Shown: positions 11,427 to 23,690, counted from the first letter of the stretch. The stretch: 64,000 bases of DNA from Pleurodeles waltl (GCF_031143425.1 NC_090444.1:1536846782-1536910781), one strand, 5' to 3'. Made by a program: numbers and translations. The notes: a model not told the origin generated them from the sequence alone.

Positions 11427-13699
11427 AGCTTTGAACTGTGCAGGTGAACTACATATGTCCGTGGGTATCCTCCATCATTTCCAGTCCAAGTCATAATGCG
11501 CCTAGGTAAAGATATTGTATGACAGTAAATGACATCATCTCAACAGGTATTTTAATAATGTGCCACTCAATGACACCTTGTGTTTACATATAACAATCTA
11601 CCTGTTATACTAACTGGGGAAAGAAGCAGCCTTTATGTGCCTGGTCATGGAGCTCCTCAGGGGTAACCCAACTTCTCCCTAACAGGTAGTCACTACTTCA
11701 CCTCATGGTGACTTAGACAAGCAATACTAGTTCTGGTCTGATTTAGAGGAGGGCAGTAATGGGATATCTGCTGAAGCCTGCCAAATGTTCTGTTCACCTT
11801 CTCCGAATTCCCTTCTCTTTCAGAGGTGGGGGGCTGCTGCATTTCTGTCAGCCGAGCAGCCCTCCACCAGAATGGTGGTAAGGCAATCGCACCAAAATCA
11901 CTTCCATCAGCTCTTGTCATGCTCATGACTGCCAGTGACACTGTAGCAGTCAGAAGCATGAGAATGCTCATATGGCCAGCACGTGCTGTAAGAAAGCTTC
12001 AAGTGCTTCAGGAACACCACTGTTTAATGTTTATTTAAATCTACACCTATGGGTTTGCCTTGTAACACAAAGAAAACTGCTGCTGGGTTTTCAATACCAC
12101 CATGGCATGGCAATTGTCTATGTTATGTTAAGGAAAAGGGTACATTTCTCAGAAAGGTGACTAGAGGACACATACAGCGTTTGACATTGGTAAGTTTTTT
12201 TTTTTTTTTTGCTGAAGGTGCTTTTGATGAAATGGGAGAGCAGTTTTAGCAACAAAAGAACAATTACATCCATATTCACAATGTGATGATAACATTACAA
12301 GCCATTGGGCGTTTCTTAGTATTCCGAAGAACATCCCTCACTCCCTGAAAGTAGAGGGTTTGTTTTTGGACTCCATGAGGTCCTGTGAGTTTACTCCCAA
12401 CACTTTGGTTGGAACATTCTTTGTTTTTCCTGCCCAAGACTGCATGGTGTTTGTGGACAGTAAAAAAGGATATGGCTTCAGAAGGCTTGTCCTAAATAGG
12501 TAGGCAGGAGCTCTGCAATCAGAATCACTGTGTTTCATTATCTCAAAATGAAGTGGGGGACTGGAGCTAAGCACATGAGACATCTGTACATCTTTGACCA
12601 ATGTTCTATTATTGACCAGTGCTAAATCAGGCCTTTCGTTGGAATTATGAGACAGGAAAATAGCAATCTGTATGTGGATATGGTTGGATATGGCTATCAC
12701 GCATCTATTACTTTTTCTTCAAAGTTTGGTATGGAGCAGAAATTGGCACAGCATGATGAAGATGCAGGCTGAGTCTGAACCGGCCTCAGAGGCATCGGCT
12801 TTCTGAGTGGATGTCCCTAAAGAAAAGAGAAATCTTTGAAGACAAAAGCCTAAAGCAGGAGAGCATACCTTTGGGTGGTTGATGCATAATGAAACATCAC
12901 TAGATGGTGCTTGTTGCTTCTCACTGTAAGTTCTCAGTTTAAAGATTTTCTAAACAGTGGGTGATGCTTAAACTGGGTTTTCAACCACAGCTCCATCAAC
13001 ATAGGCAAGAGTTAGAGAAGGCTGCACTTGGCAGACTTTGCTACCTTGAAACTTTTCTATGAGTCACTTCTCCAATTTAGTCAGGTCATGTTTTCCTCTA
13101 ACATAAGCCATTGGGCTTCCAATAGTTTTTCCCAGTGGTAATAGTACAGCTTTGCTTTATTTGAGTGGTAGTAGCAGTAAAATCTAGCCAATGTCCTGGA
13201 AATTTTCCAGACATCTCTAACACACTCAGCTCAGTGAGAAGAGTTAGATCTTTTTGTCATGTTTTCATTGAAGTAATTGCAATGACCAATATGTGGGATG
13301 GCCAAGGATATAACTGCCATGTTGAGTCCATGTCTGAGACAAAAAGCTTAATCGGAGCACTAGAATGCACATTGTTAAGGAATTTTGTATAAGTCTGAAC
13401 TAGGCTCCAAGGGGCATTAGAATGTTCTACAGCAGTAATAATAATCAAAAACACAAAACAACATCAAATCATACCAGTCAAACAATGAGCAATAAAGGGA
13501 GCAGGTTGCATAGCAATATACAACATAATGGAATGTGTACCAAACCTGTGGTGTTTTTTGTGGGAGGTGAGGGGTGCAGGGTTAGGGAACTCTACAGTGG
13601 TAATTTATTGACATACAGTCTGTGAAGCCTCTTAAAAACCATGGGCCTGTGATGTTGCAAAGCATCTTTGATGAAATTCTAAATATTATCATACTAGTG
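11427..13699. other. Unassigned DNA, possible LINE debris
   Basis: A T-run lies at about 12196-12210. The minus-strand frame at 12338-12700 contains a stretch (PDLALVNNRTLVKDV) that weakly recalls the C-terminal part of a LINE endonuclease, but I cannot establish it. The minus-strand frame at 11693-11971 has a hydrophobic start but no recognisable continuation. Confidence 0.4.
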
Positions 13700-14200
13700 G
13701 GTCCTTGGGCAAATACCAATTTACTGCAGTGAAGGCATCCAGTTTGGAGTATTGTGTTTTAGGCTCATTAGGGGCAGAAGAAGAAACTCGATCTTCACCG
13801 TCTTTAGTTTCACATGACATGGTATACCAATGCTAGTTGTTGTTAAGGAGTTAATCAGCAGAGTTGTAGTTGTGAGTCTATTTGGGAGTACAACTGAGTG
13901 TTATCAGCTTAATGATTTTCAAAAATTCCTAGAGCATGTAGGAGCTCTCCCAGAGATTAACTATATAGGTTGAACAAGACTGCTGTATGTCTCTTACCTG
14001 AGCTACTCCAAAACTGTGTCTTGAAAAAAGTTGAGAAAACCACTTCAGGAATATAGTGAATTTGCACCGATCTAAAGCAACGACTATCCAGAAACTATTG
14101 GGCTCCACTTTGTACAATGCTGCGGACATGTTGGATATGTCCAAGGGGATGAGTTGATAATACTTTTCTTCATCAATTGGACAAAAAGGCATCACAAAGC
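13700..14200 (-). pseudogene. Decayed LINE reverse transcriptase (L2/CR1-like)
   Basis: On the minus strand the sequence at 13888-13908 reads ADNTQLY, corresponding to the catalytic (Y/F)ADDTQL box of L2/CR1/Rex-type reverse transcriptases with the second aspartate changed to asparagine. Upstream, in a shifted frame, lie LGELLHALGIFENH (the region just before the box) and, in the 88-codon frame at 13929-14195, LIPLDISNMSAALYKV, which fits the LLDLSAAFDTVDH motif. Stops and frameshifts separate these blocks, so no enzyme can be made. The boundaries of the LINE are not visible. The fit in order and spacing to this enzyme family makes the call reasonable despite strong decay. Confidence 0.6.
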
Positions 14201-14678
14201 AACTTGAACAATAATCTTCAACATTGCGTTTTCTTTGCTATGTTTATTTCTGAACCAGAAGTGGTACTTCATCAGTAGGTTGTCCATTTTTATGTGGTCA
14301 ATAATTAAGCTCTGCAGCCAAACATCATTCAAGACATTTTGTGCAGAAACAGATGCCATTGATTAGACAATAGCTGCCACTTACACTGGCACTTATGCTT
14401 GGCACTTACACTTGGGTCAGAGATTGCAGTTTAGAGAAGTCATCACACGTCCCATTTTTAGGGAGCTTGCACAATTTTCTCAGTAATGAAGGTTTTAATC
14501 AAGCCCTTTACAAACACCAAGAGGAAATTACATGATCACTTTGACCTTGAGCCCAGATGATGTTAGAGCTTTTGGAGCCTTGATGACTTCTCCCACCACT
14601 TCTGCAGACATGAGATTGAAGGGGGCTTATAAGAAAAGGCATAGGCTGGAAAGAGCGGTGGGGAAAAAAAGAGACTAT
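14201..14678. other. Unassigned DNA
   Basis: May include more upstream sequence of the decayed minus-strand LINE, but no motif is clear. Confidence 0.4.
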
Positions 14679-14928
14679 GGCTCTCATTACGAGTCTGGCA
14701 GTCTCAAAACTGCCAGACTCGCGGTAGCGGTCGGACCACCATGGTCGACAGCCTGGTGGTCTCTGCGGTTGTAATCCGCCAGGGTGGTGCCGCATTCACT
14801 GGGGATTACCACTCCCCAATCCGCCAGTCTTTTCATGGCAGTTGGACCGCCATGGAAAGGCTGGCAGAATTTGGGCATTGGGGGCCCCTTGGGGGCATCT
14901 GCACTGCCCATATCTGCGCATCAAAGTC
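14679..14928. mobile_element. Harbinger-type element, right end missing
   Basis: It starts GGCTCTCATTACGAGTCTGG and contains a nested hairpin (tctggcagt...actgccaga) and palindromic blocks such as 'catggcagttggaccgccatg'. The same architecture is seen at 2905-3430, 48464-49457 and 58732-59093. The matching inverted right terminus is absent; similarity fades after 'gcactgcccatatctgcgc'. Confidence 0.55.
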
Positions 14929-15577
14929 TTGGCTAAATTCAGCTTCAGGTGTTAAACTCGGGCTCCCACTAAGAAGACACTAGCTCTAGGAGTATTAAGG
15001 AAAACATATTACCAAAGGAATACTCCTGTCCAGTTGCACAGCTAAGTTCTCCAGTTGACAGGTTGTCATAAAAGCTGATGCACATGAACAACCTGTGTTT
15101 TTGGGGGAGAGAGGCTTTTAAGGGCGGTTGATAGCCAACACATGCACGTTAGTTGTGCAGTGCGCAGACTCCGACAGTTAAAAAATGATTGTTTGCTTCC
15201 AAATGCAATTCATAAAACAATAATACTACAAAGTGGTTGTTGGGATAAGCCCAATTGTATTGTTATCTGACATTTCAATAAGCTCACTTTTATTTCCCTT
15301 TCCGATGTATCTGGCTACCACCAGGATCATAAGTAGGCTGTCCAAGTCCTGAATTGTAGTGTTCGCAATCTGGAAAGATGCAATGTCTTTTTTTTTTAAA
15401 CACAACATCTCTAGTTGAAATGCACTATAGGCCATCGTCAGTCAAATATTGGTTTAAACAATGTACTTTAGGAAAAACACCAGCAATTTAACATGGAGAA
15501 CTGGAGATTTGAATTTTAAAAGTTTTGAATAAAAATAGCACAAAAACAGCAATGTGCTAACCATAGGTAATTGGTGA
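14929..15577. other. Unassigned DNA
   Basis: No gene or repeat boundary that I can support. Confidence 0.45.
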
Positions 15578-15894
15578 TGTTAGACCTGGACAAGGGTAAG
15601 GCCAACCATGATGAAGTATGGGTTGGATATGAGAACCAGATTTGTCCTGGTCAAGGAGTTGCCTTTGGACTTACAAATTTTATGGAAAGGCAGCAGGGTA
15701 GCGGGGCAATCAGCAGGCTGGATTTAAAGATGGAGTGGTTGCCTCTAAGTTAAACCTGACTGCTCTGTGGCAAGCTACCAGTGAGTTGAGTAAAGGCTAA
15801 TTTGGGGGTTGCCTGTGCCTTACACTGACAAGGAGTGCATTTGCTGCATGACCAGGGCTCAAACCCCAGTCAACTACTAACCCAGTTTCCCACA
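15578..15894 (+). repeat. Internally deleted LTR (317 bp)
   Basis: It begins TGTTAGACCTGGACAAGGG and ends CCCAGTTTCCCACA. Its last 140 bases (aaacctgactgctctgtggc onward) match the 3' end of the LTR at 29753-30840. The two ends are retained while the middle is lost. No matching target duplication is visible (GGTGA left, GAACA right). Confidence 0.65.
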
Positions 15895-16804
15895 GAACAG
15901 AAAAGGGAAGCAGGGGTGGGTGTGAGCTATATCTGCCATTGATAGGTTAGGCATCCTTTTAAGATATGCAGAGGTGTGGGAACAGTTCCAGGCCATCCTA
16001 TCAAAGGATGGTCAACCTCCCCCCACACTCAAGGCCTTTGTCTCAGCTTTGGGAGCAATTTCACACCTCAGGAAGGAAGGAGCTATTCCACTCCTTGGTG
16101 ACAGTTATCTCTTGCAATTAAACTTCAAAAAGCTTTAGGAAGGCAAAAGTACCTATTGTTAAATATTTAGTATAAATCTAACTTTACCGGTGAATTGAAT
16201 TTGTAAAAAAAAAATTAAAAAGTCAAAGAATTAACTTTTTAGTCAGTGGGCATAAAATTATTTTCTTTTTAATAGTAACTGCTAATGTGTTCCTAGAGAA
16301 CAGCTAATCCTTCAACAAGGAGAACAGCTTTTAGGGCTTTGTCTTTCTAAGGACATGTTTACATTGAACTTCTACATATCCTACTTTTAAATACCAGGCA
16401 CCTTGCCTTATTGGGCATTAAGGCTTACTTGGGAGTGGCTTATAAATATTTAAAAGGTTGGGTTAGACCTGCCAAAAGGGGGTTATTTTGACAGGTTGAC
16501 TTTGCAGGTTAAACCTGACAAGCCAGATTACTGGGTGTAGGTCTGCAGTCACAGTTTCCATTGTCCCTGCAGTCCACTTATGACATTTACCTTGTTAGCC
16601 CTGGGTACACTTTGCACCATATACAAGGGACTTCTAGGTAAGTTCAATGTACCAATAAGGAGTATACCCAATTTTGAAATGTTTTATAGGTCAGATCACA
16701 TGCACTGCATACTGTTGAGCAGTTCAGTGTACAGAGTCAAAAAAGCCAGTAGCATCAGTCTAAAACATTGGAGGTTATCATGCACAAAGATGCATTTCCT
16801 TACA
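15895..16804 (-). repeat. LTR fragment in opposite orientation
   Basis: The right end reads ...GCATTTCCTTACA, so the minus strand starts TGTAAGGAAATGC, an LTR-like terminus. Internal blocks such as 'aacctgacaagccagatta' and 'acctgccaaaagggggttat' match the same long LTR family. It directly abuts the plus-oriented copy on the left. Confidence 0.5.
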
Positions 16805-17132
16805 CTCATTCCTTTGTAAAAATAATACTCGCTGCACATGTTTAAGTAGGCAATCAAAAGTTGGGAACTTCCTTTTTGGATGCATTTACTATGAAAGCTT
16901 GCACTCGGTTAATGGCATGAAAAGCTATGGAGGAGGAAGTGGACAAGGTGCCGTGAGGACGCAGGGGTGAACAGAGAAGAAAGTGTGAGGATGACAACAA
17001 GTGGAAGCAGCTGAGCAGCATAGATGAGACAGGGAGTAAGGATTACTATGAAACCCCAAGCACCAAAACCTAATGGGTACTGTAATAGGACAATGAAACC
17101 TTTCACAAACTACAGTGGATTAGAAGGATAGC
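16805..17132. other. Unassigned DNA
   Basis: Nothing recognisable. Confidence 0.45.
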
Positions 17133-17486
17133 TAGGGTGACCAGAATTTGAATGCAAAAAATCAAGACATGTTGCAAAAATAGAGGAATGACTACAATTT
17201 TGCATCAACCCAGCGGCAGAGAATGACAGTGCTTCTTCTCTGATTCTGAATTGATGAGTGCTAAGAACATAAATAAAATGCATTTTTTAAAACTCAGTAA
17301 GGTACGGCTTAAAAAAATGCTTTCTCATTAATGCAGCTAAATAGCCCTGCTTTGTAACTCAAAAAACATGCTTTCCACTGTTTTGAGTTGAGCCTCTCCA
17401 AAAACTGGGACATGAGCTAAATCTGCTGGGACAGCTGGTGAAAAACCTGGACTGTCGTGGCAAATCCGGGACACCTGGTCACCCTA
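17133..17486. mobile_element. Non-autonomous DNA transposon, TAGGGTGACCAG ends
   Basis: The left end TAGGGTGACCAGA and the right end (ctggtcaccctaa, inverted) form 12-bp terminal inverted repeats about 354 bp apart. The interior is AT-rich and non-coding. Terminal TA may represent part of a TA target duplication, but this cannot be separated from the repeat itself. Confidence 0.7.
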
Positions 17487-17498
17487 AGGACAGCCCAT

Positions 17499-17870
17499 TG
17501 TAGTGAGTGGAAAATAATATAGATGGTCAAACTCAAAGCTAACAAAATATCCTTTCATGAAATATAATCCAACAAGCCCAGAAGAGCAAGTAGCTTCAGT
17601 TTCTCAATGAGCATGACATTCTAAACACCCACCTTATGTATACTGGTAACATTCTTTAATTCTTTTACATATGCCATGCTCTTATACATCGCATTACCTA
17701 CACCCCACAACACCACCTTTCCTATACAAACACTATGCACAATTCTAAACATTAAAACATTCAAAAATCAGAAAATATGGCAGGTTTTACAATTGTCTTT
17801 TTGTAGTTTCATCGCTATTTATATTTTCCTCAGCCCAATCATTTACTTACAAGGAAGATAAGAGGATGTC
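17499..17870 (-). repeat. LTR-like piece flanking the Gypsy element (3' side)
   Basis: From TGTAGTGAGTGGAAAATAAT onward it is related to 24624-24800: both share 'ggaaaataatatagatggtc', 'taacattct', 'atacatc' and 'acctacaccccacaa' blocks in the same order. Two direct copies bracketing Gypsy pol remains in minus orientation fit an LTR pair. The right limit is uncertain. Confidence 0.5.
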
Positions 17871-18560
17871 TTGCTGTACATAAAGAAAAATAGACTCGCT
17901 TAAATCTGCTAAGTTATGGTCAGTTATTTGGGTTGAATCAAAGATAGATCCACCTTGAACCTTTTTCATTATCTCAAAAAGGTACATAATATTTCCCTGA
18001 TGTGCTTGCAATACTTAACCATATGTCATTGAAACCCCTAGTCACAATAACCCTTTTGCCTGATTTCAAAACTATCAAATCACTTTTGTTCCATTAACGT
18101 TTGTTTTTCAGTAACACAGCACTATTTATAACGTAAACCTTGTATAGGTGAAGAATACACAGATTGTCCTTTCTGAATCATGTATTGTGTTTTTTTATTT
18201 TTTTTTATTAATCGGTCATTTACCTAAGCTTTAGGTCCCATTTACTCTGTCATGTAACACTTTATTTTGTTCTTGTTTGTGAACCAATTTGCTCTTTTAC
18301 TTTTAATTTGCAATCCTCAGTTTTGGTTTCATTTCCATTTACTGGAATATCACTTTTATAACTTCCTTTCATATCTATCTCTTTCAATCATATAGGCCTC
18401 AGCTTACTCCTACCTTCCCTTCCTCTTACAAAGAAAACAGGTCAAAATCTTTGAATTAGTTGTGTTAATATAACCACGTGCTCTATCTCTCACACACAAT
18501 GCCACATTCAAATTGGAAGCAATAGCCATCTGCATACTTTCCTTCAAAAATCTATTCATC
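17871..18560. other. AT-rich unassigned DNA inside the Gypsy element
   Basis: It sits between the presumed 3' LTR and the nested repeat at 18561, where integrase tail and 3' untranslated sequence would be expected. Minus-strand translation gives no motif that I trust. Confidence 0.4.
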
Positions 18561-20060
18561 CATTTGTGAGAAATCAGGTCATTGGTTGCAGAGAGTGCAA
18601 GCCCTTTTCAAGCAACATCCACAATCCTTGTTGTGGTGACCCTCAAAAGTCACAAAATAAACGTATACTTAACCCTCAGGTAGATTGGCACAAAGGCAGA
18701 ACGGCTTAACTTAGGCGCAATGTGTGAAGTATATGTGCAGCACACATACAGTATTAAAGTGAAAACACCATACAAGAAAAGTCCCAACACCAATTTACAA
18801 AAATAGAGTAAACTTTAATAAATGATTTGACACCAAAATTACAAAATTAAATCAATAGACTTGGAGATATGCAATTTCAAATGTACGTTTAGCTCCTAAA
18901 AGCACAAAGCGCCACTCGTGGTTATGTGGTTGTGTGAGACTGGTTGAAAGTCCCAAGTTCAGGCTTACCATGATGGAGCATGGATCGGAAGCAGGGACCA
19001 GGTTAATCTGCTGAGACATGTACTTTCTAAAGTCCAGCTGGAAGAGTTCCATTCACAGGGGGCGGGCTGTGAGGATCATGGAGAGTGTCATGCATGGTCA
19101 TCTCCGTAGCATAAATAGCAGGCTGGACGTCGCAGAGGGTAGCTGCTACAGCACGAAGATCATGTCAGGCATCACAAATGGTCTTTGAGGAGCCTTACAT
19201 TGGTGGTCACAGTCAGCTGTCAATGCTGCAGCTGGAAGTGCAGATCATGTGTGGCCGGTTGTCACTTAAAGTCACTGTAGCACCAGCTTCACCACAGCGT
19301 CATCTTGACGGTTGGTGCAGATCTTGATGCAAAGGGGCCTGTTCGCAGTCATTAAGAGCCCATAACTTCAGGATGTCCCCTTTTCTTATAAGAGGAGCTC
19401 AACTAATGCCACAGCAAGGGTCCAGAACCTGTGGGCCAGCTCTTGGGGATCAGCAACTTACTCCAGCAAGAGCCAATAGGACTCAGGCAGGTCCACGTAC
19501 AGGCTTAGGCAGGGCCAGCACAGCAAGTCAGCTTAGCAGATGCAGGGAGGCCTCTGGAACTTGATGTGTCCCAGTAGCTCAGAACAGGAGGTCAGTCAGC
19601 TGACCCATGGAGTCACTTCAGCCTAGGATGAGGGGTGCAGATCCAGTTTTCCTTCTCAGACAGCAAGTTAGGTCTCAAGCAGCAGGTAGTCTTCTGGCAG
19701 CAGGGCTGCCCTTCTTCTGCAGTATTCAAAAGGCAGGAATGTACTAAAGAGTGTGTCTGATGGTCCACTGCTTATACTGGGTGCCCACTTTGAAGGAGAA
19801 GATACTTCTGGTGTCTTCCCCTTGCAGGAGTGTCTGGAATTTCCTGCCTCCCTGCCTTGGTACCAGTCTGTTTGCAGGCACAATAGGCTAGTGAGAGGTC
19901 CTTTGTATGTGAGCTGAGGCAGTGCCCCTGAAGTGCGAGTGTGACAGGTGAAATCTCCTCCCCACAATCAAGTCAGCATGGCCCATCTTGCCAACATTCA
20001 AACACTCTATTGTGTGCCTGTCTGGGAGGAATACAGAAAGGCCAATTGGCAATGGCACAT
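18561..20060 (-). repeat. Diverged long LTR-like repeat
   Basis: The left end is organised like the 4915 LTR: a 'gagaaatcaggtcattggttg' start, a CAAGC-rich block, 'cttaacttaggcgcaatgtg', an A-rich 'gtattaaagtgaaaacacc' block and a GC-richer middle. It is clearly diverged from that family and lacks the TGTTAG terminus. It interrupts the Gypsy element downstream of integrase. Ends are approximate and the family assignment is inferred from layout. Confidence 0.45.
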
Positions 20061-20064
20061 AGTC

Positions 20065-21047
20065 ATTTCAGAAACAAATTATTTGCAATTATCAGATAAC
20101 AAAATTGTTGAAACACCTTCTTTTGCAAAACACTAACCAAAATTCCAGGACACTATCCAAAGTTGGGCTAGATATAAACTTATAGTGATGCCATTTTGGG
20201 TAGAAATCCATAAGAACAATCCTGTAGCACATATGTTCACTCAACAGGTTATATGGTTCTGCAGAGTCACTTGCTCAGTGGTTTGTTCAGAATCTTACCA
20301 CAGCTTGTTGGTTCTTTTGAAATGTTCCAATGTTTTTCTGACTTGAAACACTCACTGCATTGGCTAATGAATAACTCCATGGGCACCAATAGCACTTCCT
20401 TAACAATATTTAGTCGCTGTAGGCCAAGGATGATCCTTCATGTCCCAAACTTATCACCTTACTGTATAATGTAATTGGAGGTCTAAATGTTCCTTCCTTC
20501 CTTCAGTCATCTTTCAGAAGTTACTTTTAAACATCTTCTCTTGGACAAAATAACACTTCTTACTGAAGGCCACCCATAATCAAAATATTTTTTACGTGCA
20601 AAAACAGAGCATCATTGGCACAGGCATCACTCAATTCTTTCACCAAAATAATTACTTCACATACTTGAAGAGTATCAATGGCTGCAACCACTCATTTCTC
20701 ATCACATTTTACCAGTTGATGCTTTCCTTCTTGAATGACCAATCTTGATATGCAGTCTGCTCTCATATTGTTTCTCCTGCAATGTACTTCTTCTGAAAAT
20801 TTAAGTCCTGTAATTTAAAACCAATCTGACCTGCTTCAAAGAAACATTACACAACAGTTACGAATTGAAAGTATCTTCCCCACAAGACAAAGGCCAACGC
20901 TTTTCTTTCAATTGTGCTACAATGAACTTCTTAACCTCTCAACACACATTTAAATAATATCCCATCTACAATTTGGGTAAAACCAGCTCCCAAGCCAACG
21001 ACACTTGCAACAAAAGTGATGACAATTTTTCCCTGTATTATCATATG
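20065..21047 (-). pseudogene. pol: Ty3/Gypsy pol: RNase H and integrase remains
   Basis: Read from high to low coordinates, the minus strand gives VGLGAGFTQIVDG, then CSTIERKALAFVLWG (RNase H core), then NNMRADCISRL, the motif that closes RNase H in Gypsy elements. Integrase follows: a zinc-finger CSECFKSEKHWNISKEP near 20350, the core IVLMDFYPKWHHYKF at about 20161-20220 with the first catalytic aspartate, and LSDN near 20095 corresponding to the second. Stops and frameshifts break the frame repeatedly, and the glutamate region and C-terminus are lost at the junction with the repeat at 20060. It continues the RT piece at 23203-23690 across an inserted LTR. Confidence 0.85.
21043..21047. repeat. 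Target-site duplication ATATG (left)
   Basis: ATATG directly precedes the LTR start and is repeated exactly after its end at 23198-23202. Confidence 0.9.
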
Positions 21048-23197
21048 TGTTGGACCTGGCCCTTTTACAGGGTCATTCCCCAGACTTTTTGCTTTTTGCC
21101 TCCTTAATTTTCAGACCTTTGTTGGCTGACGTTTTGACTCTGAGCACTTTTTCACTGCTAACCAGTGTTAAAGTGCATGTGCTCTCCCTTACAAAATTGG
21201 TATGATTGGATTATACCTAATTGGCATATTTAATTTACCTATAAGTCCCTTGTAAAGTGGTATCCCTCTACCCAGGGCCTGTAAATTAAATGCTACTAGT
21301 GGGCCTGCAGCGCTGCTTGTGCCACCCACTGAAGTAGCCTGTCAAACCCATCTAAGGCCTACTAGCGCAGAGCCTGTGTGTGCAGGTTCCTGCCACAGGG
21401 ACCTGGCATATAAATTTACTTGCCAGGCCCAGAACTCCCCTTTTACTACATGTAAGTCACCCCTAAGGTACGCCCTAGCTAGTCCTTTGGGCAGGGTGCC
21501 ATGTATGTAGAAGGCAGGACATGTGCCATGTTGCGTGGCCTGTCCTGGTAGTGACAAACAGCCTAACTTGGTGTCTCACTGCTGTGAGTGCTGCCTCCTC
21601 ATAGGATTGCATTGGAAATGCCCTGCCTTATGTGTAAGGGGTATTGTCTGATTTATGAGGGGTAGCATAGGCATGTTTGGTATGGTTGTGATAGTTGTGA
21701 GAAATGCTGCTTACTGGTGTAGGTGTATTTTTTATTACTATCACAGAAATGCCACTTCTAGAAAGTGCACATTTATCTGTGCTTATGACTTTGGTGTTTT
21801 GCAGCTTGCCTCCAATCCACGTCTGGGCAGACTGACAGTTGGGGCTTTGTGCATACTTCTCAGACAGCCTGAACATAGGGAGGGTGGAGGTGTCACAGAG
21901 GTGCACCTACATATTGTAAAGCCTTCCTGGGCTGAGAGAAGAGAGAGGCGGGGCACACCTGCATTTGTAAAGGCTGTGCCCCGACCTCACACAGTAGGGT
22001 CGTTTACCCCCCACTGATGTTTGGAGCCTGTGCTGGAGGAGAGATAGGGCACTCCCAGAACCAGTTGTAACTGGTTGGACCCCCCTCTCCTGGCCATTGT
22101 AAAACACACTGTAAACCTAGTATAAGTATAAGTACAATTTAGATATCTTTTGGACATTCTTGGATCTCCAGGAACCTTACCTGGAGCTGGACAGGACGCT
22201 GTTGAAAGGACTCACCAGGACCACCTTGGACTGCTGCTGCTGTGCTGACCTTGACCTGCTTGGTCACCAAGAGGAACTGCCACTGTTTGCACCCCCTTGT
22301 TGTGCTGACCTGCTGCTGGGTTCTCCAGCCCTGCGCCCCCCCCCCCCTTGCTCATCGGTTATATCCAGAGGCAGGGTACTGTAGCCCCTGATCTCTGAAA
22401 AACTCTCCTCAGCACGAGGGGTGCCTCCTCGGCTGTATAGCGCCTTGAGGAGCACTCTTTTGTGTCTAGGAAGTGCTCTTTCTAAAGAGCGCTTTTGCCT
22501 GCTGGAAAGAAACACCGCCGCAGCCCGGGCTGTAGATTTAACCTTTGCGCTTTCTAAAGCGCCCTTTTTAGGTCCCCAATGTCACCGCCACAGCCCGGGT
22601 GCCTGCTGTGCTCAAAGCACAAGGATCCCACTCTTTTCGGTGCCCCTGGGGCACGCGAAGAAACAAAGCAGGACCAAATGTGCTCCTTTCAGCGCCCCCG
22701 GGGCACGGTCCGCTCTTGGGAGTGCCCCCGGGGCACCAGCCGCCTCGGATCTCCTCTGTTCCTTTTATGGGTATTTAGGAGTTATTTATGACAAGTGCAT
22801 AGAATTCTTACTGTAATTCCTGACTACTGCTTATGTTGCAGAATCCTGAGTACTTACGTGTTCTAATGTGACAACTGCGTATTCTTGCAGAGTATTAGTA
22901 ACTTGTGCTAAGGTAGCAGGGTAATGTTGGTCTAATTATTTTTTGTGCAATACAGATTATTTTTACATAGCTCAGTGTTGTGTTTACTTTGTGGTGTACA
23001 TTTACATCATGTGTGTTGTGTGTTGTGCAAACGCTTTACACCTTGCCTCTGGGATAGGCCTGACTGCTCGTTCCAAGCTACCAAGGGGGTGAGCATGGGT
23101 TATCTTGGACGTGTAACTCCCTTGCCCTGACTAGAGTGGGTAGGTTCTGCCTGGCTGAGGTGCATACCCTAGCCAACCAGAAACCCCATTTCTAACA
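21048..23197 (+). repeat. Intact solo LTR (2150 bp) inserted in Gypsy pol
   Basis: It starts TGTTGGACCTGGCCC and ends CCCCATTTCTAACA. It is flanked by a perfect 5-bp duplication, ATATG, as expected for an integrase-mediated LTR insertion. No internal region is present, so this is a solo LTR left by recombination between two LTRs. It is the same family as 4915-7039 but in opposite orientation. A C-run lies at about 22337-22347. Open frames within, including the 131-codon frame at 22421-22816, are LTR sequence without coding homology. Confidence 0.9.
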
Positions 23198-23202
23198 ATA
23201 TG
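23198..23202. repeat. Target-site duplication ATATG (right)
   Basis: Exact copy of 21043-21047 on the other side of the LTR. Confidence 0.9.
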
Positions 23203-23690
23203 GTTTTAAAGAGGGTGCCCCTAATGTCAAGTTTTTCACATTCTGTAAAGCTTTTTCCTGCTCAATTTTCCACAAAAATATTTTTCGTTCATTAGCAGTT
23301 TCCTCAGCAGTTCAACACAGTGGCCATTGCCATGCACAAAACAAGCATAGTATTCACTTAGCAAGGAAAAAAGGACCTTATCTTTAGGTGTGAGTTCATC
23401 TCTAATGACATCTGCAAGACCAACCATAGCTTTTCTTCAGCTGACAATGTATAAGCTAAATAATCTACTTCATGCTGTAAAAAATGTAATTTTTCTTTAC
23501 TTTCATACTTCTTTTCTCTAGTACTTGTAGTATTGTGTCTAAGAAAACATTATGTTTCTTTGTTTTTGCACAAATGAATATGTAAACTTGAAATGCTTGT
23601 ATACCGTTGATGCCTTTAAAAAGTGTGTCCATCCATTTCTGCAGTGCACTGGCGATGGACAACAAATCGAATTGTAACCTTTAAAAATTG
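23203..23690 (-). pseudogene. pol: Ty3/Gypsy pol: reverse transcriptase remains
   Basis: The minus strand gives ASALQKWMDTLFKGINGIQAF followed by QVYIFICAKT, which is the palm region of a Gypsy reverse transcriptase with the catalytic DD pair replaced by VY (about 23582-23587). Next come VLDTILQVLE-type and KVKK blocks, then LVDAIRDE-like, LLSEYYACFVHG and VELLRKLL, the connection between RT and RNase H, ending in TLGAPSLKP directly at the inserted LTR. The order and spacing match Gypsy pol closely. It is inactive because of the lost catalytic pair, stops and frameshifts. The frame carries on into the RNase H piece left of 21047. Confidence 0.85.

Noticed and set aside
22421..22816. 131-codon frame that looks cysteine- and arginine-rich
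   Set aside because: It lies wholly in the solo LTR (21048-23197), has no family resemblance and overlaps a frame on the other strand.
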